From the NCBI GenBank assembly GCA_037046615.1, contig JBAOHD010000012.1, positions 1 to 64,000 on the forward strand: a stretch of 64,000 nucleotides of DNA, written 5' to 3'. A program made the translations under genes and the position numbers. The notes under the pieces are model-generated. The model did no database searches. It was not told the origin of the DNA and worked only from the letters and a program-made list of their open reading frames with translations. Positions 51,401 through 61,916 of this stretch are shown one piece after another. The first letter of the stretch is position 1. Every line of letters begins with the position of its first letter. Origin of the DNA: Phosphoribacter sp037046615. GTDB lineage: Bacteria; Actinomycetota; Actinomycetes; Actinomycetales; Dermatophilaceae.

Positions 51401-54400
51401 CGGGCGCGGTGCCCTGATCGGTGACAGCCTCCACCCGGGCAACGTCATCGACGGCCGTCGGCGGGTTGTTGTAACCCTTGCGTCCGCGGACCGTGATGGC
51501 AGCGCGCGACGGGTCGAACAGGCCACCGTTGATGCCGTAGACGAGCACGGCCGGCTGACCCTCGTCAGGCACGGTGACCTTGAAGCTTGCGTCACCCTCC
51601 CGCACGAACGCGGCCACCGCAGCGGGGTCGTTGATCGTCGCCGGGTCTTCGACGGCCACCTCGGCGTTGCGCGGGATGAGGTCGTTTGCGGTGACGTCGA
51701 TCGTCACGGTGCGCCCGGGTGCGGCGACGACGTCGTCGGCCACGGCGACCGGCGGTTGCGGAGCGCCCGGCTGGACGATGCCGAGTCGCACGAGGCCTTC
51801 ACCGGTCTTGCCGAAGCGGTCGGTCACGGCATACCGGAGCACCTCGGTGCCCGACGAGGTGGGGTAAGCCTCGTAGCGGATCGTCGACCCGCCGAAACCG
51901 GTCACCCGACCGAGGCGGAGGCTGACCGGCCCACCGGACTCGCCGACGATGCCCGAGACATAGGTGAGGTCGCCGTCTGGGTCGATCCCACTTGTCGGCA
52001 CGGTGATCGTCAGCGCCTCGCCCGCCGTCACCGACGCCGCGAAGCTGCGCGCGGTCGGCGGCTGATTGGGCGTCTGGGGAGTCGGCAGCGGCTTGACGGT
52101 CACCGTGACACGCCCGGTCACCGACCGCTCCGGCATCCCTTCGGGGTATGCCGCGTATTCCACGGTCGCGACCGCGTCGGCGGTGATCGCCTCGGGGTCC
52201 GGGCGGTAGCGCAGGACCTGACCGCTGGGGTAGACCTGCCCCTTGCCGGAGACGACCTTGACGGTGCCGGGGGTGAGCTTGAGCGGGACACCGTCGGCCA
52301 TCGAGTCGTTGTCGAGGGCGGGGATGCTCACGACGTCACCCCAGCGGACGGTGGCTTGGTCGTCGACGACATTGGGCATGACCGCGGCTGGCGGTGAGGG
52401 CTTTTGGACGACCGAGACCTCGCCGGCGGCGGTGCGGGTGCCGTCGCTGATCGTGTAGACGACAACGCCGCGTCGCTCGGACGCGCCCGCGGTCAAGGGT
52501 GCCGTCGATTGGACGCGAAGCCATCGGCCTTGGACGACCCACGCGCGCACCCAGGACTCGGTCGTGACGACCGACTGGATGACCAGGACATCCGAGCGGG
52601 GGCTGTAGTCGTTGACGAGGACGTCCGTCACCGCAGGCGCTTGGTCGCGCACCGTGACAGCGTCGGGGGCGGCCACCGGCGGCGCATCGTCGGTCGGCGG
52701 CGCGAGCACGTCGACCCGGAAGCGGCCGCGCGCCGACGCCGGAGCCGACCTGCGCGGCATACGTGAGCAAGTGACTGCCGGGAGCTGGCCCCGGTGACGG
52801 TGATCGACGCCGGTGTCTCGAGGTTGGTGTCGACGGTCAGTGAGGCCGGTCGGGCCGCGGACGTCGGCGGCCAGGCGCATGACGGGCAGTCCGGGTCGGA
52901 CGGGTCGGCACCGGGGATGTCGTTGCCGAGCGGCTGGACCTGCACCGGCTTGCCCACGACGGCGCGGACGACGTCGGCCTGAGTCGACCGGAGCGACGGC
53001 CCGGTTCGGTGTCAGTCCGAGGACCGACGTGACGGTGACCTTGGAGTCGGCTGCGACCGCCGCGGCCGTCGTCGACGCGGTATTTCACATCGACACGGGC
53101 CCGGTTCTGGTTCGGTGCGACTGATCGCGAGCGCGCCCGCGCCGTCGACCGACGACGCCATGGGTCAAGGGCCTCGACCGACGACGGGGTCGCTCTCGGC
53201 GTCGCGCCAGTCGGCCAACGACGCCGACCGAGCGACCCGGCTCGCCCACGACGACCGGCGTATGCTTGGTGGCTCGTGATCGCCGACCTGACCTTGCGCA
53301 GGATGTAGGCGGCGGTGTTGACCGGTGTCGTCGACGATCGGCCACCGTCACCGGTCGCGGTGGAGCGACCCTCGGGGCCGGCGTTGCCGTTGTTGACGCC
53401 GGTAGGTGAAGATGGGCGACGGTCGCGGTCGGCTCGTCCGGGACCGAGATCGACGATCGTCTGGCCGTCGACGGCGACGGTGGCTCACGAGCAGGCCTGC
53501 GCACGTCGGGGGTCGGACACGTCACCCGGGGCGATGGCGAGGACCGGCGCCGAGGCTGTCGGTGTCGTTGTCGAGGACGTAGCAGCGTCGAGGTGCGACC
53601 GGGGCGCACCTTGAACTCGTCGGCCTTGGCCTCCGGCGGCTTCTTGACGACCTGGTCGTCGAGCTGGTTGGGGTCGGGCTTGGTGTTGTCATTGCCCGAG
53701 CGCAGGCGGCGGGATGACCGAGGTCCAGTCGTCGATCTTGACCGGCTTGTCGGAGTCGACGTCGAAGACGGCACCGCTGTCGAGGTCGTTGAGGACGACG
53801 AGACCGCGGTTGACCCGCAACCGGACCCCGTCGACCCGAGTGCCGGTGCCGCGGGTGTCGAGGGCGAGCGCCTCGACGGGAGCGTCGGTGCACGAACGGC
53901 CGTAATAGGTCTGGCCCTCCCCGGCCCAGGCGGCGTGGACGCACCGACCGACGCGGACGGGGGCGGCCGGGATCTGCGTCGCCGATGCAGCGGCACCCGG
54001 CAGGATCACCTCGCCGCCAGGGGGCAGGTCACCCCGGAGGACGACCTGCGTCAGCCCCCGGGGGCCGGCGATGGCGACCGTGTCGGCGTCAGGGCCTGGT
54101 TGTTGCACGAGCGCGGTGTATGCCGCCCCGGTGCCGCCGCCGGTCAAGCCGAGTCGCTGGGTGACATCGACGGGCGCGGCGAGGCCGTCGGCTCTGACAA
54201 GCCCGGTGGCTGGGTCGAAGACGACCCACCGGTCACCGACAACGGTGAGCTGCACGGCGGCTGCGGTGAACCCGAGGTCTCGGACCTTTGCCTCGGCGAA
54301 ACCCCCGGTCGGCACGGGGCTGACGACCGCGAGTTGCCCGGAGGAGGCGGACACGGCATACACCGTGCCGTCGACCGATACCGCGACCGTGGCGCCGGCA

Positions 54401-54930
54401 CCGAGGGTGGCGACCGGAGCCACCGTGCTCGCGAGCTTGTCGAGCGACGTCACCCCGACCGCCGAGTCGACTCGCTGGACCCGCAACTTGCCGGTCGCCG
54501 GGTCGATCGTCGCGATCGACCCGCCGCGCAGGTCGATCGTGGCTGCCGCGCCACCGGGTTGGCCGGGGACGGGGCTCGGGAGGGTGAGCACCGAGGACTC
54601 CTGCAGGAGTCCCGTGCGGACGTTGATCGGCGTGGCCTGGTTGGTCGCCTTGACGATGCCGATGACGGCGGCGCCGTCCTGGACGATGTCGAGCCCCGTG
54701 TTGTCGGGCGAGGTCGCGGCGACCGCGGCGTCGAGTTGGCCGGCCGGTTTGTTGATGCGTCCGAAGCGCGACTGTGCCGAGGTGGTGACCCACACGCCGC
54801 CGTCGTTGAGCTCGGCCTTGCGCAGGGTCTCACCTTCGGCGCGGGTCGCGAGCCACGTGAGCAGGAGCGCCAGGACGACGATGACAACGGTCGAGATGAC
54901 ACCGACACGTCGGGATCGGAGGGCGATCAT
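48438..54930 (-). CDS. Giant surface protein with beta-propeller-like, Ig-like and fibronectin-III domains (frameshifts at about 52.7-53.7 kb)
   Basis: The start ATG 54930 has AGGAGG upstream and overlaps the transglutaminase stop. The N-terminus has one membrane segment (VGVISTVVIVVLALLLTWLA). An extracellular repeat domain of about 380 residues follows (SVDGTVYAVSASSGQLAVVS). From 53.7 to 52.7 kb the frame breaks many times, while fragments of Ig-like repeats remain readable (for example NQLDDQVVKKPPEAKADEF). From 52.75 kb to the end one frame of about 1430 residues holds cadherin/Ig-like repeats (VAVADDVVAAPGRTVTIDV) and then several fibronectin-III domains (TARVSWLPPAYDGGLPVLEY). Total about 2160 residues. 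It is the usual last gene of the MoxR/DUF58/transglutaminase cluster and probably works in the envelope. Confidence 0.8.
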
Positions 54931-57550
54931 CGAGACCCTCCTGTGGGCAACGATCGGGTGCGGCTGCGCGCGATCGTGCGCGCCAGGCGGCGAGCTCGGA
55001 GCGCGAGGGCAGCGGCGTCGGCGGTGGCTCGGGTGCGGGCTCGCGTCGCGAGTGGCTTGCGCAGCGATCGCAGAGACCATGCGGCGCGAATGCGGTCACG
55101 GCGTCGGCCGGTCGCTCGGAGGGCAGCCGTCGCGGCGGCGCTCGCGGCCCAGTCCTCGGCGACCGCTTCCGGGGAAGGGTGGAGCCGGGCGAAGACGTGG
55201 CTGTCGGTGGATCGAGCGAGCGTGGAGAGATCGGGTATGCCGCCCGCCGCGGGTGCGGGGATGGTGCCCGCGGTGCCTACAGGGATGGCGCCCGCCGGGG
55301 CGCCGATGACGGCTGCTGCGGTCGGCGGTCCGATGAGAGCCTGCAGCGCTCGCGCCTGCGCTGGCCGAGTCGCATTGGGCGGCAACGGGATCCGACGGTC
55401 CCGCGCAGCGTCGACGAGCTCGGCCCACGCGCCGGCAGCCTGGTCGGCGGGCGTGCCCGAGGTGCGCCGACGCGAGCGGCGGCGGCGCTTGAGCAGGGAA
55501 ACCACGGCATACCAGAGGCCGAGCGCGAGCAGCGGTGGGCCGAGACGGGTGAGGATCCACCGCAGCCAGTCCGGCCAGGTCGCAGGGTCGAAGATCGACG
55601 CCCCCTGGCCGGGCTTGTTGGTGCCGGCGGCGTTCTGGACCTGGTCGGGGCCCTGGAGGATGCTCGGCGGGTTGTTGGCCGCGGGGGGTGGGACGACGGC
55701 CCCGGTCTTCTTCTCTTCGGTGCGCTGGTCCTGCTGGCTGGGCTTCTTCGTGCGGTCGGGGACGAGCTGGGTTGGGAGGATGTCCTGCCAGGTGCCGTCG
55801 GCGCGCTGGACTTGCACCCAGGCCCGCACGTCCTTGCCCTTGACGATGCCGGTGGCGTCGGGGAGCGCGCCGAGGACGACCCGGGCGGGCACACCGATCC
55901 GCGCCGCGATGAGGGCCAGCGTCGCGGCATACTGCTCGTCGTTGCCGGCCAACTGCGGCGCCTTGACGAACCGGGTGACGCGCGAGAGCGAGTGCCCTGG
56001 CAGGAAGGCGTTCTGGAAGTCGTTGGGCGGCCCGCCGTCGGTGTAGGCGCCGGTGCCGCGCAGCACCGCCGCGGCCGACAGGAGCTTGCGCCACGGGTCG
56101 GTGTCGCGGCCGGTCCACTGGTCGATGCGGGCGTCGAGGAAGGCCAGGGGCTGGGTGTCGCCGGTCGAGGTCGTCGCGAGGGCGACGTCGGCGGGGAGTT
56201 CGGCGCCGGCGGCGGGCAGGTATGCCGTGAGCGCGTAGCTGTCGCCGGGACCGAGGCGGGCCGGGATGAGGCCGGTGCTTGTGCCGACGTTGAAACGCAG
56301 ATCGTCGTGGAGGACCTGGGCGCGCGGTCCTTCGAAGTGGATCTCGCTCACGAGCCCGACCGTGGGCAGCCACACGTCCTGCCAGCCGCCCTCGGGGATC
56401 TCGACGCGGACGGGGACGGCCTCGGCGGCGCCCGCCGCCGGGCTGACGCCGAGCTGCTGCCCGACGCGGCGGAAGGCGTTGGTGGCGGTGGCGGTGGTCG
56501 CGGTGCCTGCGGCGGTGGCGCCGCGACCGGCGACCGCCACCGGAGCCGCGCCGGCGCCCCAGACGGCGCCGTCGTAGCTGTCGAGCGTCGCGATCCGCAC
56601 CGGCGTCCCGGCGGGCAACCCGGTGACGGTCAGGAGCGTGCGGTCGAAGAGGGCGGCAGAGTTGGGTTCGGTGAATCGGCGGTAGCCGGCCAGCGGGCTG
56701 GGGAACTGCGCGACGTCGAAGGGCGGCTCGAGGGCTGTGCGCCACACCGTGCGCGCGGCGCTGTCCGCTCCGGGCAACCGGGGTCCGACGACGAGCGCGC
56801 CGCCGAGGGCGAGGGCGAGCAGGACGCCGGCGGTGATCGCGCGGGTCGTCCGACCGGCGCCACTTTGGAGGGCGGGGCGGCCGCGGGCGGCGCGGGCCGC
56901 GGCATACCCGATGGCGATGAGGGCAAACCCGCCGCCGAGGAGCGCGAGCGAGGCGGGGGTCATCGTGCCGAGGAGGATCGACAGCACGAGTAGAGGCGGT
57001 GGGGACGACGAGCGCGCGCATCGCCCCGGGCCAGCGACGGGCGATGCCGTATGCCGTGGCGCCCCCCACGAGCCCGAAGGCCCACGGGAAGGGCGGTGAG
57101 CGGACCCCCGGGGTCGACCGGCGGCAGCGTCGTGAGGAGGTCCTTCCACCCGGTGACCGCGGTGCGGGCGATCGTCGACAGGCCGCGGGTGGAGGCCCCT
57201 TCACCGGAGGCGATGGGAGCGCCGACGAGGAGGTAAGTGACGACGACGGCGAGGGCGGCGAAGACTCCGGGCAGGCGCAGCGCTGCCGTGACGTGCGAGA
57301 TCGCGAGGCCGAGGAGCACCCCGAGGACGGCGACGGCAAGCCATTGCCAGCCGAAATAGGTCGTGCGGAAGCCGACGAGCGCGATCGTCACGAGCGCGCC
57401 GCACCCGGCGAGGTCGACGAGGTGGTCTCGGGTCGGGCGGAGGCGCGCCAGCAGGGGGGTCGCCGGGGCCTGGTTGGCTCCCGATCTGGCGCTCTGCTCA
57501 GCGGCGCGTCGGCCGGCTCGGGTGCTCATCGGAGGCGTCGCGGTCGTCAT
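54927..57550 (-). pseudogene. Transglutaminase-like membrane protein (TgpA type), frameshifted near 57.0-57.1 kb
   Basis: The start ATG 57550 overlaps the DUF58 stop. N-terminal membrane helices (DLAGCGALVTIALVGFRTTY, then WQWLAVAVLGVLLGLAISHV) run in one frame to about 57.1 kb. A short piece (FGLVGGATAYGIARRWPGAM) lies in a second frame. The remaining 700 residues from about 57.0 kb are in a third. The extracellular part contains the transglutaminase-like core (NDEQYAATLALIAARIGVPA, then VRAWVQVQRADGTW), although the usual catalytic Cys is replaced in the segment DEQYA. A last membrane helix and a basic cytoplasmic tail close the protein. Full length is about 870 residues. The two breaks are probably insertions, and the gene is likely intact in the organism. 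Confidence 0.82.
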
Positions 57551-58959
57551 GCCGCCACCCCTGTCGCGAGCGCGGCACGAAGGCTGCGCAGCGCGTCGAT
57601 CGTCAGCACGCGCAGTCCGCCGGCGCGACGCACGGACCGGGTGGCGTGGGGGTCGACGACGATGACGACGAAGCTCACCTCGGGTCCGAAGTGGGAGGTC
57701 GCGCGTTGGATGTCGCGGAAGTCGCGGAACGGCCCGGTCACGACGAAACACACCGACGTGTCAGGCGCGAGCGCGGCGGCCGTCGCGACCATGGCGGAGA
57801 TCTCGTATGCCGTGGCCTCCACCCGCGCCAAGGTGTCGAGGGTGCGCTGCGGGGTGCCCTTGGAGACGGCATACGGGCCGCTGACGACGGTCGCGTCCTG
57901 GTCGTCGCGGAAGCAGCGCACCGCGATGGAGCCAGCGACCGAGAGGGCGGTCTCGAGGTCACGGACCTCGGGGAGGGCGCCGCCGGGGACCGGGACGGTG
58001 CGGCTGGCGGTGATCTCGCCGATGGCCTCGGAGCCGCCGCGGTAGGAGGCCGCGTCGGGGTCGACGACGACGCAGACATGGGAGCGGCGGGTGTCGAGGA
58101 ACTGGCGCACGAGCAGGCGGCCGGCCTTGGCCGACGAGCGCCAGTGGATATAGCGGCGGTCGTCGCCGGGTTGGTAGTCGCGCAGGGCGTGGAAGGCGAG
58201 GTCGGACATCGACTGTTCTTCGGTGACCGAGCCTTCGAGGTCGCGCAGGAGGCCGGCGCCGAGGCTGTCGAGGGCGACCGTGCGGGGGTGGACGAAGAGT
58301 TCGGTGACCTCGGTCCAGTTGACGGTGCGGCGGATGAGGCCGAGCGGGTCACCCTGGATCGTGCTCGCCGGCCCAACGGGGATGACCCCGCGGCGATGGG
58401 TGGGGACGACGAAGAGTTCCTCGTGCTCGGTGCCCGAGCCCAGTGGCGGGAGGACGAAGCGGGCGGCGCTCTGGCCGACCGGCAACTCGACGAGGATCGG
58501 CAGGACCGGCACCGAGCCGGTGTTGCCGACGATGATGCGGCCGGTTGCGGGGTCGCCGACGACGACCCGGTCGGGGTTGACCTCGGCGTCGATGGTCACG
58601 CGGGTGCGGCCGATGGCCAGCAGCAGGCAGGCGAGCAGCAGGACGAAGGCGGCACCGGCGACCATGAGCAGCTCGGTCCAGCCGTAGCGCACGCCGACCC
58701 ACCACGCGATGAGGGCGCCGGCGAGGACGGACCAGCCGAGGGGCGAGACCCACCGGAAGACCTGCGTCACCGGCTCGAGCCGGCGGGTCACCGGGGCCAG
58801 GGCCTCGCTGGCGCGCCGGGCGACGTCGGTGACGGTGGCGCGTGCCCTGGCCGCCTTGGCTGCCGTGGCGGCGAGGGTGGACGTGGCGGCCCCGCGCGCA
58901 CGGGGGCGCCCCGGCATACGCGCTCGTATGCCGGTCTCTCCCCCCGTGCCCCGTGCCAT
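57547..58959 (-). CDS. DUF58 domain-containing membrane protein
   Basis: The 470-residue protein starts at ATG 58959, 2 bp after the moxR stop. Two membrane helices (LGWSVLAGALIAWWVGVRYG, then MVAGAAFVLLLACLLLAIG) are followed by a beta-rich part and the DUF58 core DYQPGDDRRYIHWRSSAKAG near residue 270, then a vWA-like region (SHVCVVVDPDA). It is unbroken. DUF58 proteins always accompany MoxR ATPases; the pair is thought to act in assembly of envelope or metal-dependent complexes. Confidence 0.9.
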   Translation of the reverse strand: MARGTGGETGIRARMPGRPRARGAATSTLAATAAKAARARATVTDVARRASEALAPVTRRLEPVTQVFRWVSPLGWSVLAGALIAWWVGVRYGWTELLMVAGAAFVLLLACLLLAIGRTRVTIDAEVNPDRVVVGDPATGRIIVGNTGSVPVLPILVELPVGQSAARFVLPPLGSGTEHEELFVVPTHRRGVIPVGPASTIQGDPLGLIRRTVNWTEVTELFVHPRTVALDSLGAGLLRDLEGSVTEEQSMSDLAFHALRDYQPGDDRRYIHWRSSAKAGRLLVRQFLDTRRSHVCVVVDPDAASYRGGSEAIGEITASRTVPVPGGALPEVRDLETALSVAGSIAVRCFRDDQDATVVSGPYAVSKGTPQRTLDTLARVEATAYEISAMVATAAALAPDTSVCFVVTGPFRDFRDIQRATSHFGPEVSFVVIVVDPHATRSVRRAGGLRVLTIDALRSLRAALATGVAA

Positions 58960-58961
58960 GG

Positions 58962-59992
58962 CTAGTGGGCGCGCCGTTCGGGCGGGCTGACCGACGCGAG
59001 GATCTCCTCGATGATCCCGTCGACGGTTGCGCCGGCAAACTGCGCCTCGGCTTCGAGGAGCACGCGGTGACCGAGGACGGGCGGCGCGAGGGTCGTGATG
59101 TCTTCGGGGACGACCTCGGTGCGGCCATGGGACGCCGCCCACGTCTTGGCGCACCGGACAAAGGCGAGCGCGCCACGCATCGACAGGCCCAGGCGCAGGC
59201 TCGGGTGCGAGCGGGTCGCCTCAGCGAGGCGCACGACGTAGCCGAGGAGGGCTTCGTCGACGTGGACCCGATCGGCCAGGGCCGCCATCCCCGTGACGAC
59301 CTGGGCGGTGACGACCGGCGTCACCGCGGAGGAGCGGTCGCGGGTCGCGGCGTCGGCGAGCACGCGGACGGACGACGTCGTAGTCGGGGTAGCCGAGGCT
59401 CGTCTTCATGAGGAAACGGTCGAGCTGGGCCTCGGGCAGGCGGTAGGTGCCGGCCTGCTCGATCGGGTTTTGCGTCGCGATGACCATGAACGGTGTCGCC
59501 GACGGAGTGGGGGACGCCGTCGACCGTGACCCGGCCTTCCTCCATGACCTCGAGCAGCGCCGACTGGGTCTTGGGGCTCGCGCGGTTGATCTCATCGGCC
59601 AGGACGATCGTCGCGAAAATCGGGCCCTGGTGGAACTCGAAGCGGCGGGTTTCCGGGTCGAAGATCGTCACGCCGGTGACGTCGCTCGGCAGCAGGTCAG
59701 GGGTGAACTGGATGCGGCCGTGCGTGCCCTGGACACTTGCGGCGAGCGCGCGAGCCAGCTGGGTCTTGCCGGTGCCGGGGACGTCTTCGAGCAGGAGATG
59801 ACCCTCGGACAGCAGGCAGGTCAACGCGAGACGGGTGACGTGTTCCTTGCCGAGGATGGCCTTCTGGACGTTGGCGACGAGAGAGTCGAACGTCTGCGCA
59901 AACCACGCGACCTGGTCGGGGGACACCTCTCCATGAGCGGCGCCTCCCACGGTGGTGGCCGTCGGGGGCACGCCGTAGGGCGTCTCGGTCAT
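58962..59992 (-). pseudogene. MoxR family AAA+ ATPase, frameshifted
   Basis: The start ATG 59992. Walker A is LLLEDVPGTGKTQLARALA and Walker B is FATIVLADEINRASPKTQSA; these lie in the first frame to about 59.5 kb. A second frame gives FMVIATQNPIEQAGTYRLPE and LDRFLMKTSLGYPDYDVV. The third, from about 59.37 kb, gives the C-terminal lid (SLRLGLSMRGALAFVRCAK). All MoxR parts are present, total about 340 residues, with two small insertions between them. It acts with the DUF58 protein as a chaperone-like ATPase. Confidence 0.88.
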
Positions 59993-60209
59993 CGGTGGTT
60001 CCTTCGCCTCTAGACGGTCTGGTCGACTCGGCAGAAGGCGCGCTGCTGACCGTGACTGTGGCGGTCCCCCCGCGCACGTGCCGACCTGATCACGCTCAAC
60101 CCCCTGGTTGTCCGGACCTAGCGTGCTTGGTCGGCCGTGTCAGGTCAAGCTGAGTCCATCCCCTGGGTCACCAGAGCCGGTATGTCATGTTTGTCCCGAC
60201 CTGCGGGCC
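59993..60209. other. Gap between kinase end and moxR start; probable promoter of the moxR operon
   Basis: 217 bp without a gene. The moxR-DUF58-transglutaminase-giant protein genes downstream are joined by overlaps or 2-bp gaps, so their promoter should lie here. No convincing -10/-35 pair could be picked out. Confidence 0.4.
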
Positions 60210-61916
60210 CTATTGGGCGGTCGCACAGACGGCGAGGGACGCCGGGCTCATCTGGCCGTTGCGGACGACCGTCACGACCGCACACACGGGCGTGCCGGCA
60301 GCGACGGGGGCGTCGTAGCGGCGGGTCGAGAGGGTGGTCGGCGAGGCCGCGATCGCCTCGGCTGGCCGTGGGGCCGAGCTTGACCTGGAAGGTGTCCTTC
60401 GGACTCGGTTGCACGTAGTTCCACGTGAAACGTACGGCGCCTGGCTGTGCCTCGGCGACGACCGATGGTGCCTCGAACACCGCTTCCCCGATGCCGGAGT
60501 CGTCGCCGGTGGGGGCGACCGTCGTGGTGGGCTTGACCGGCGTCGTCGGGGTGCCGGTGCTGCGCGTCGCGAGGAAGGCACCACCGAGCGCCGCGGCGAC
60601 GATCAGACCCCCGACGACCAGCACGAGCCGTGATCGTGAGCCGGACGCGGGCGGCATACCGGCTGGCTGCTCGGTCTGCGGAGGTGACCAGGCTGGCGCC
60701 GACGGGTCGACCCGCAGCGGCTGCACGGGGGTGGCCGACTCGATATCGCGCTCAATATCGCGCTCGGGCGCCGGAGGCGTGAGGTCGCGCGGCCGCGCAG
60801 GCGCGGGCACGGGAGGAAGGCCGGCGCCTGGCGCTGTCGGGCGGGGCAGGAGCTGGCGGCGCGGATGCCGTGGGGCCGGATCCCCGGGAGCCGGGGAGCG
60901 AGAGCGGGTGGTGCCGGTGCGACGGGCGCCTGGGCTTGGACTCGCTGCGGACCCTTGACGTGGGTGTGGTCCTCCGCCCCTGCCCCTGGGGCCACCTCGC
61001 CAGGGCGAGCTGTGAGGCGGGTGCGTCCCCGGTCGTCGAGGACGAGGATCTGGGTGCGCGGCAGGTGAAGCTCTTGCTCGACGGCCTGGAGTTCGAGGGC
61101 GAACGCCATGGCGCTGGCCGGCCGGTGCGCGGGGTCCTTGGCCATGGCGTTGGCCAGGACCCGCTCGACCGAGGGCGGCACGTCGGGCCGGCCGGTCGTC
61201 GGCACGGGCATGGTGCGGATCCGCGGCATGAGCGCGTATGCCGTGTTGTCCTGACCCGGCACCTCGAAGGGCGAGCGCCCGGCGAGCAGCTGCCAGAGGG
61301 TCGCGGCGAGGGAGTAGACGTCGGAGCGAGCGTCGCCGTCACTCTCGGCATAGACGACCTCAGGGGGCGACCAGGGCACCGAGACCCCGATCTCCTCACG
61401 GCCGGACACCCCGTGGATCGCCGCGTCGGCGTGGGTGCGCAGACCGCGACCGGCGATCCCGAAGTCGGTCAGACCCGGTGCGCCGTAAGCACTCACGAGG
61501 ACGTTGGCCGGCTTGATGTCGCGGTGGATGATGGCCGCCTGGTGGGCGGTCTCGACGGCGCTCGCGAGTTGGATGCCGATCCGCAGGACATCCCCGACGG
61601 CGAACCGCTCGGTGCGTGAGCGCTGCGCGAGGTTGGGCGGCGGGTAGTACTTCATGACCAGGTAGGGGCGCCCGTCGGCCGAGGTGCCGGCCCGGAAGAC
61701 CTGGACGATGTAGGGATGGTCGCCCAGTTGGGCCATCGTGTCGGCCTCGGCGAGGAACTCCGCCCGCACCCGGTCGCTGAGCGACCCGGCCTTGAGGACC
61801 TTGACCGCGACCGGCATCCGCGGGCTCTGTTGCTCGTAGAGGTAGACGTCGGCGTAACCGCCCGACCCGAGCGGCTGGACATAGACGAGCCCGGGGATCT
61901 GCGGAGGTGCGTTCAT
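60210..61916 (-). pseudogene. Ser/Thr protein kinase (PknB-like), frameshifted in linker and C-terminus
   Basis: The start ATG 61916 overlaps the FHA stop. The kinase domain is complete in one frame: G-loop LGSGGYADVYLYEQ, VAVKVLK, catalytic loop IIHRDIKPANVLV, DFGIAG and WSPPEVVY. A Pro-rich linker follows in which the frame changes (about 60.85 kb). The membrane helix LVLVVGGLIVAAALGGAFLA and an extracellular fibronectin-like domain (VRFTWNYVQPSPKDTFQVKL) come next. A second break near 60.37 kb precedes the end CAVVTVVRNGQMSPASLAV. Full length is about 568 residues. It would phosphorylate the neighbouring FHA protein or envelope enzymes. The defects match the local insertion pattern. Confidence 0.85.

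Noticed and set aside
53085..54000. A separate gene in the broken part of the giant protein
   Set aside because: The 300-codon frame there is a shifted reading of the Ig-like repeats; pieces of the true protein appear in all three minus frames.
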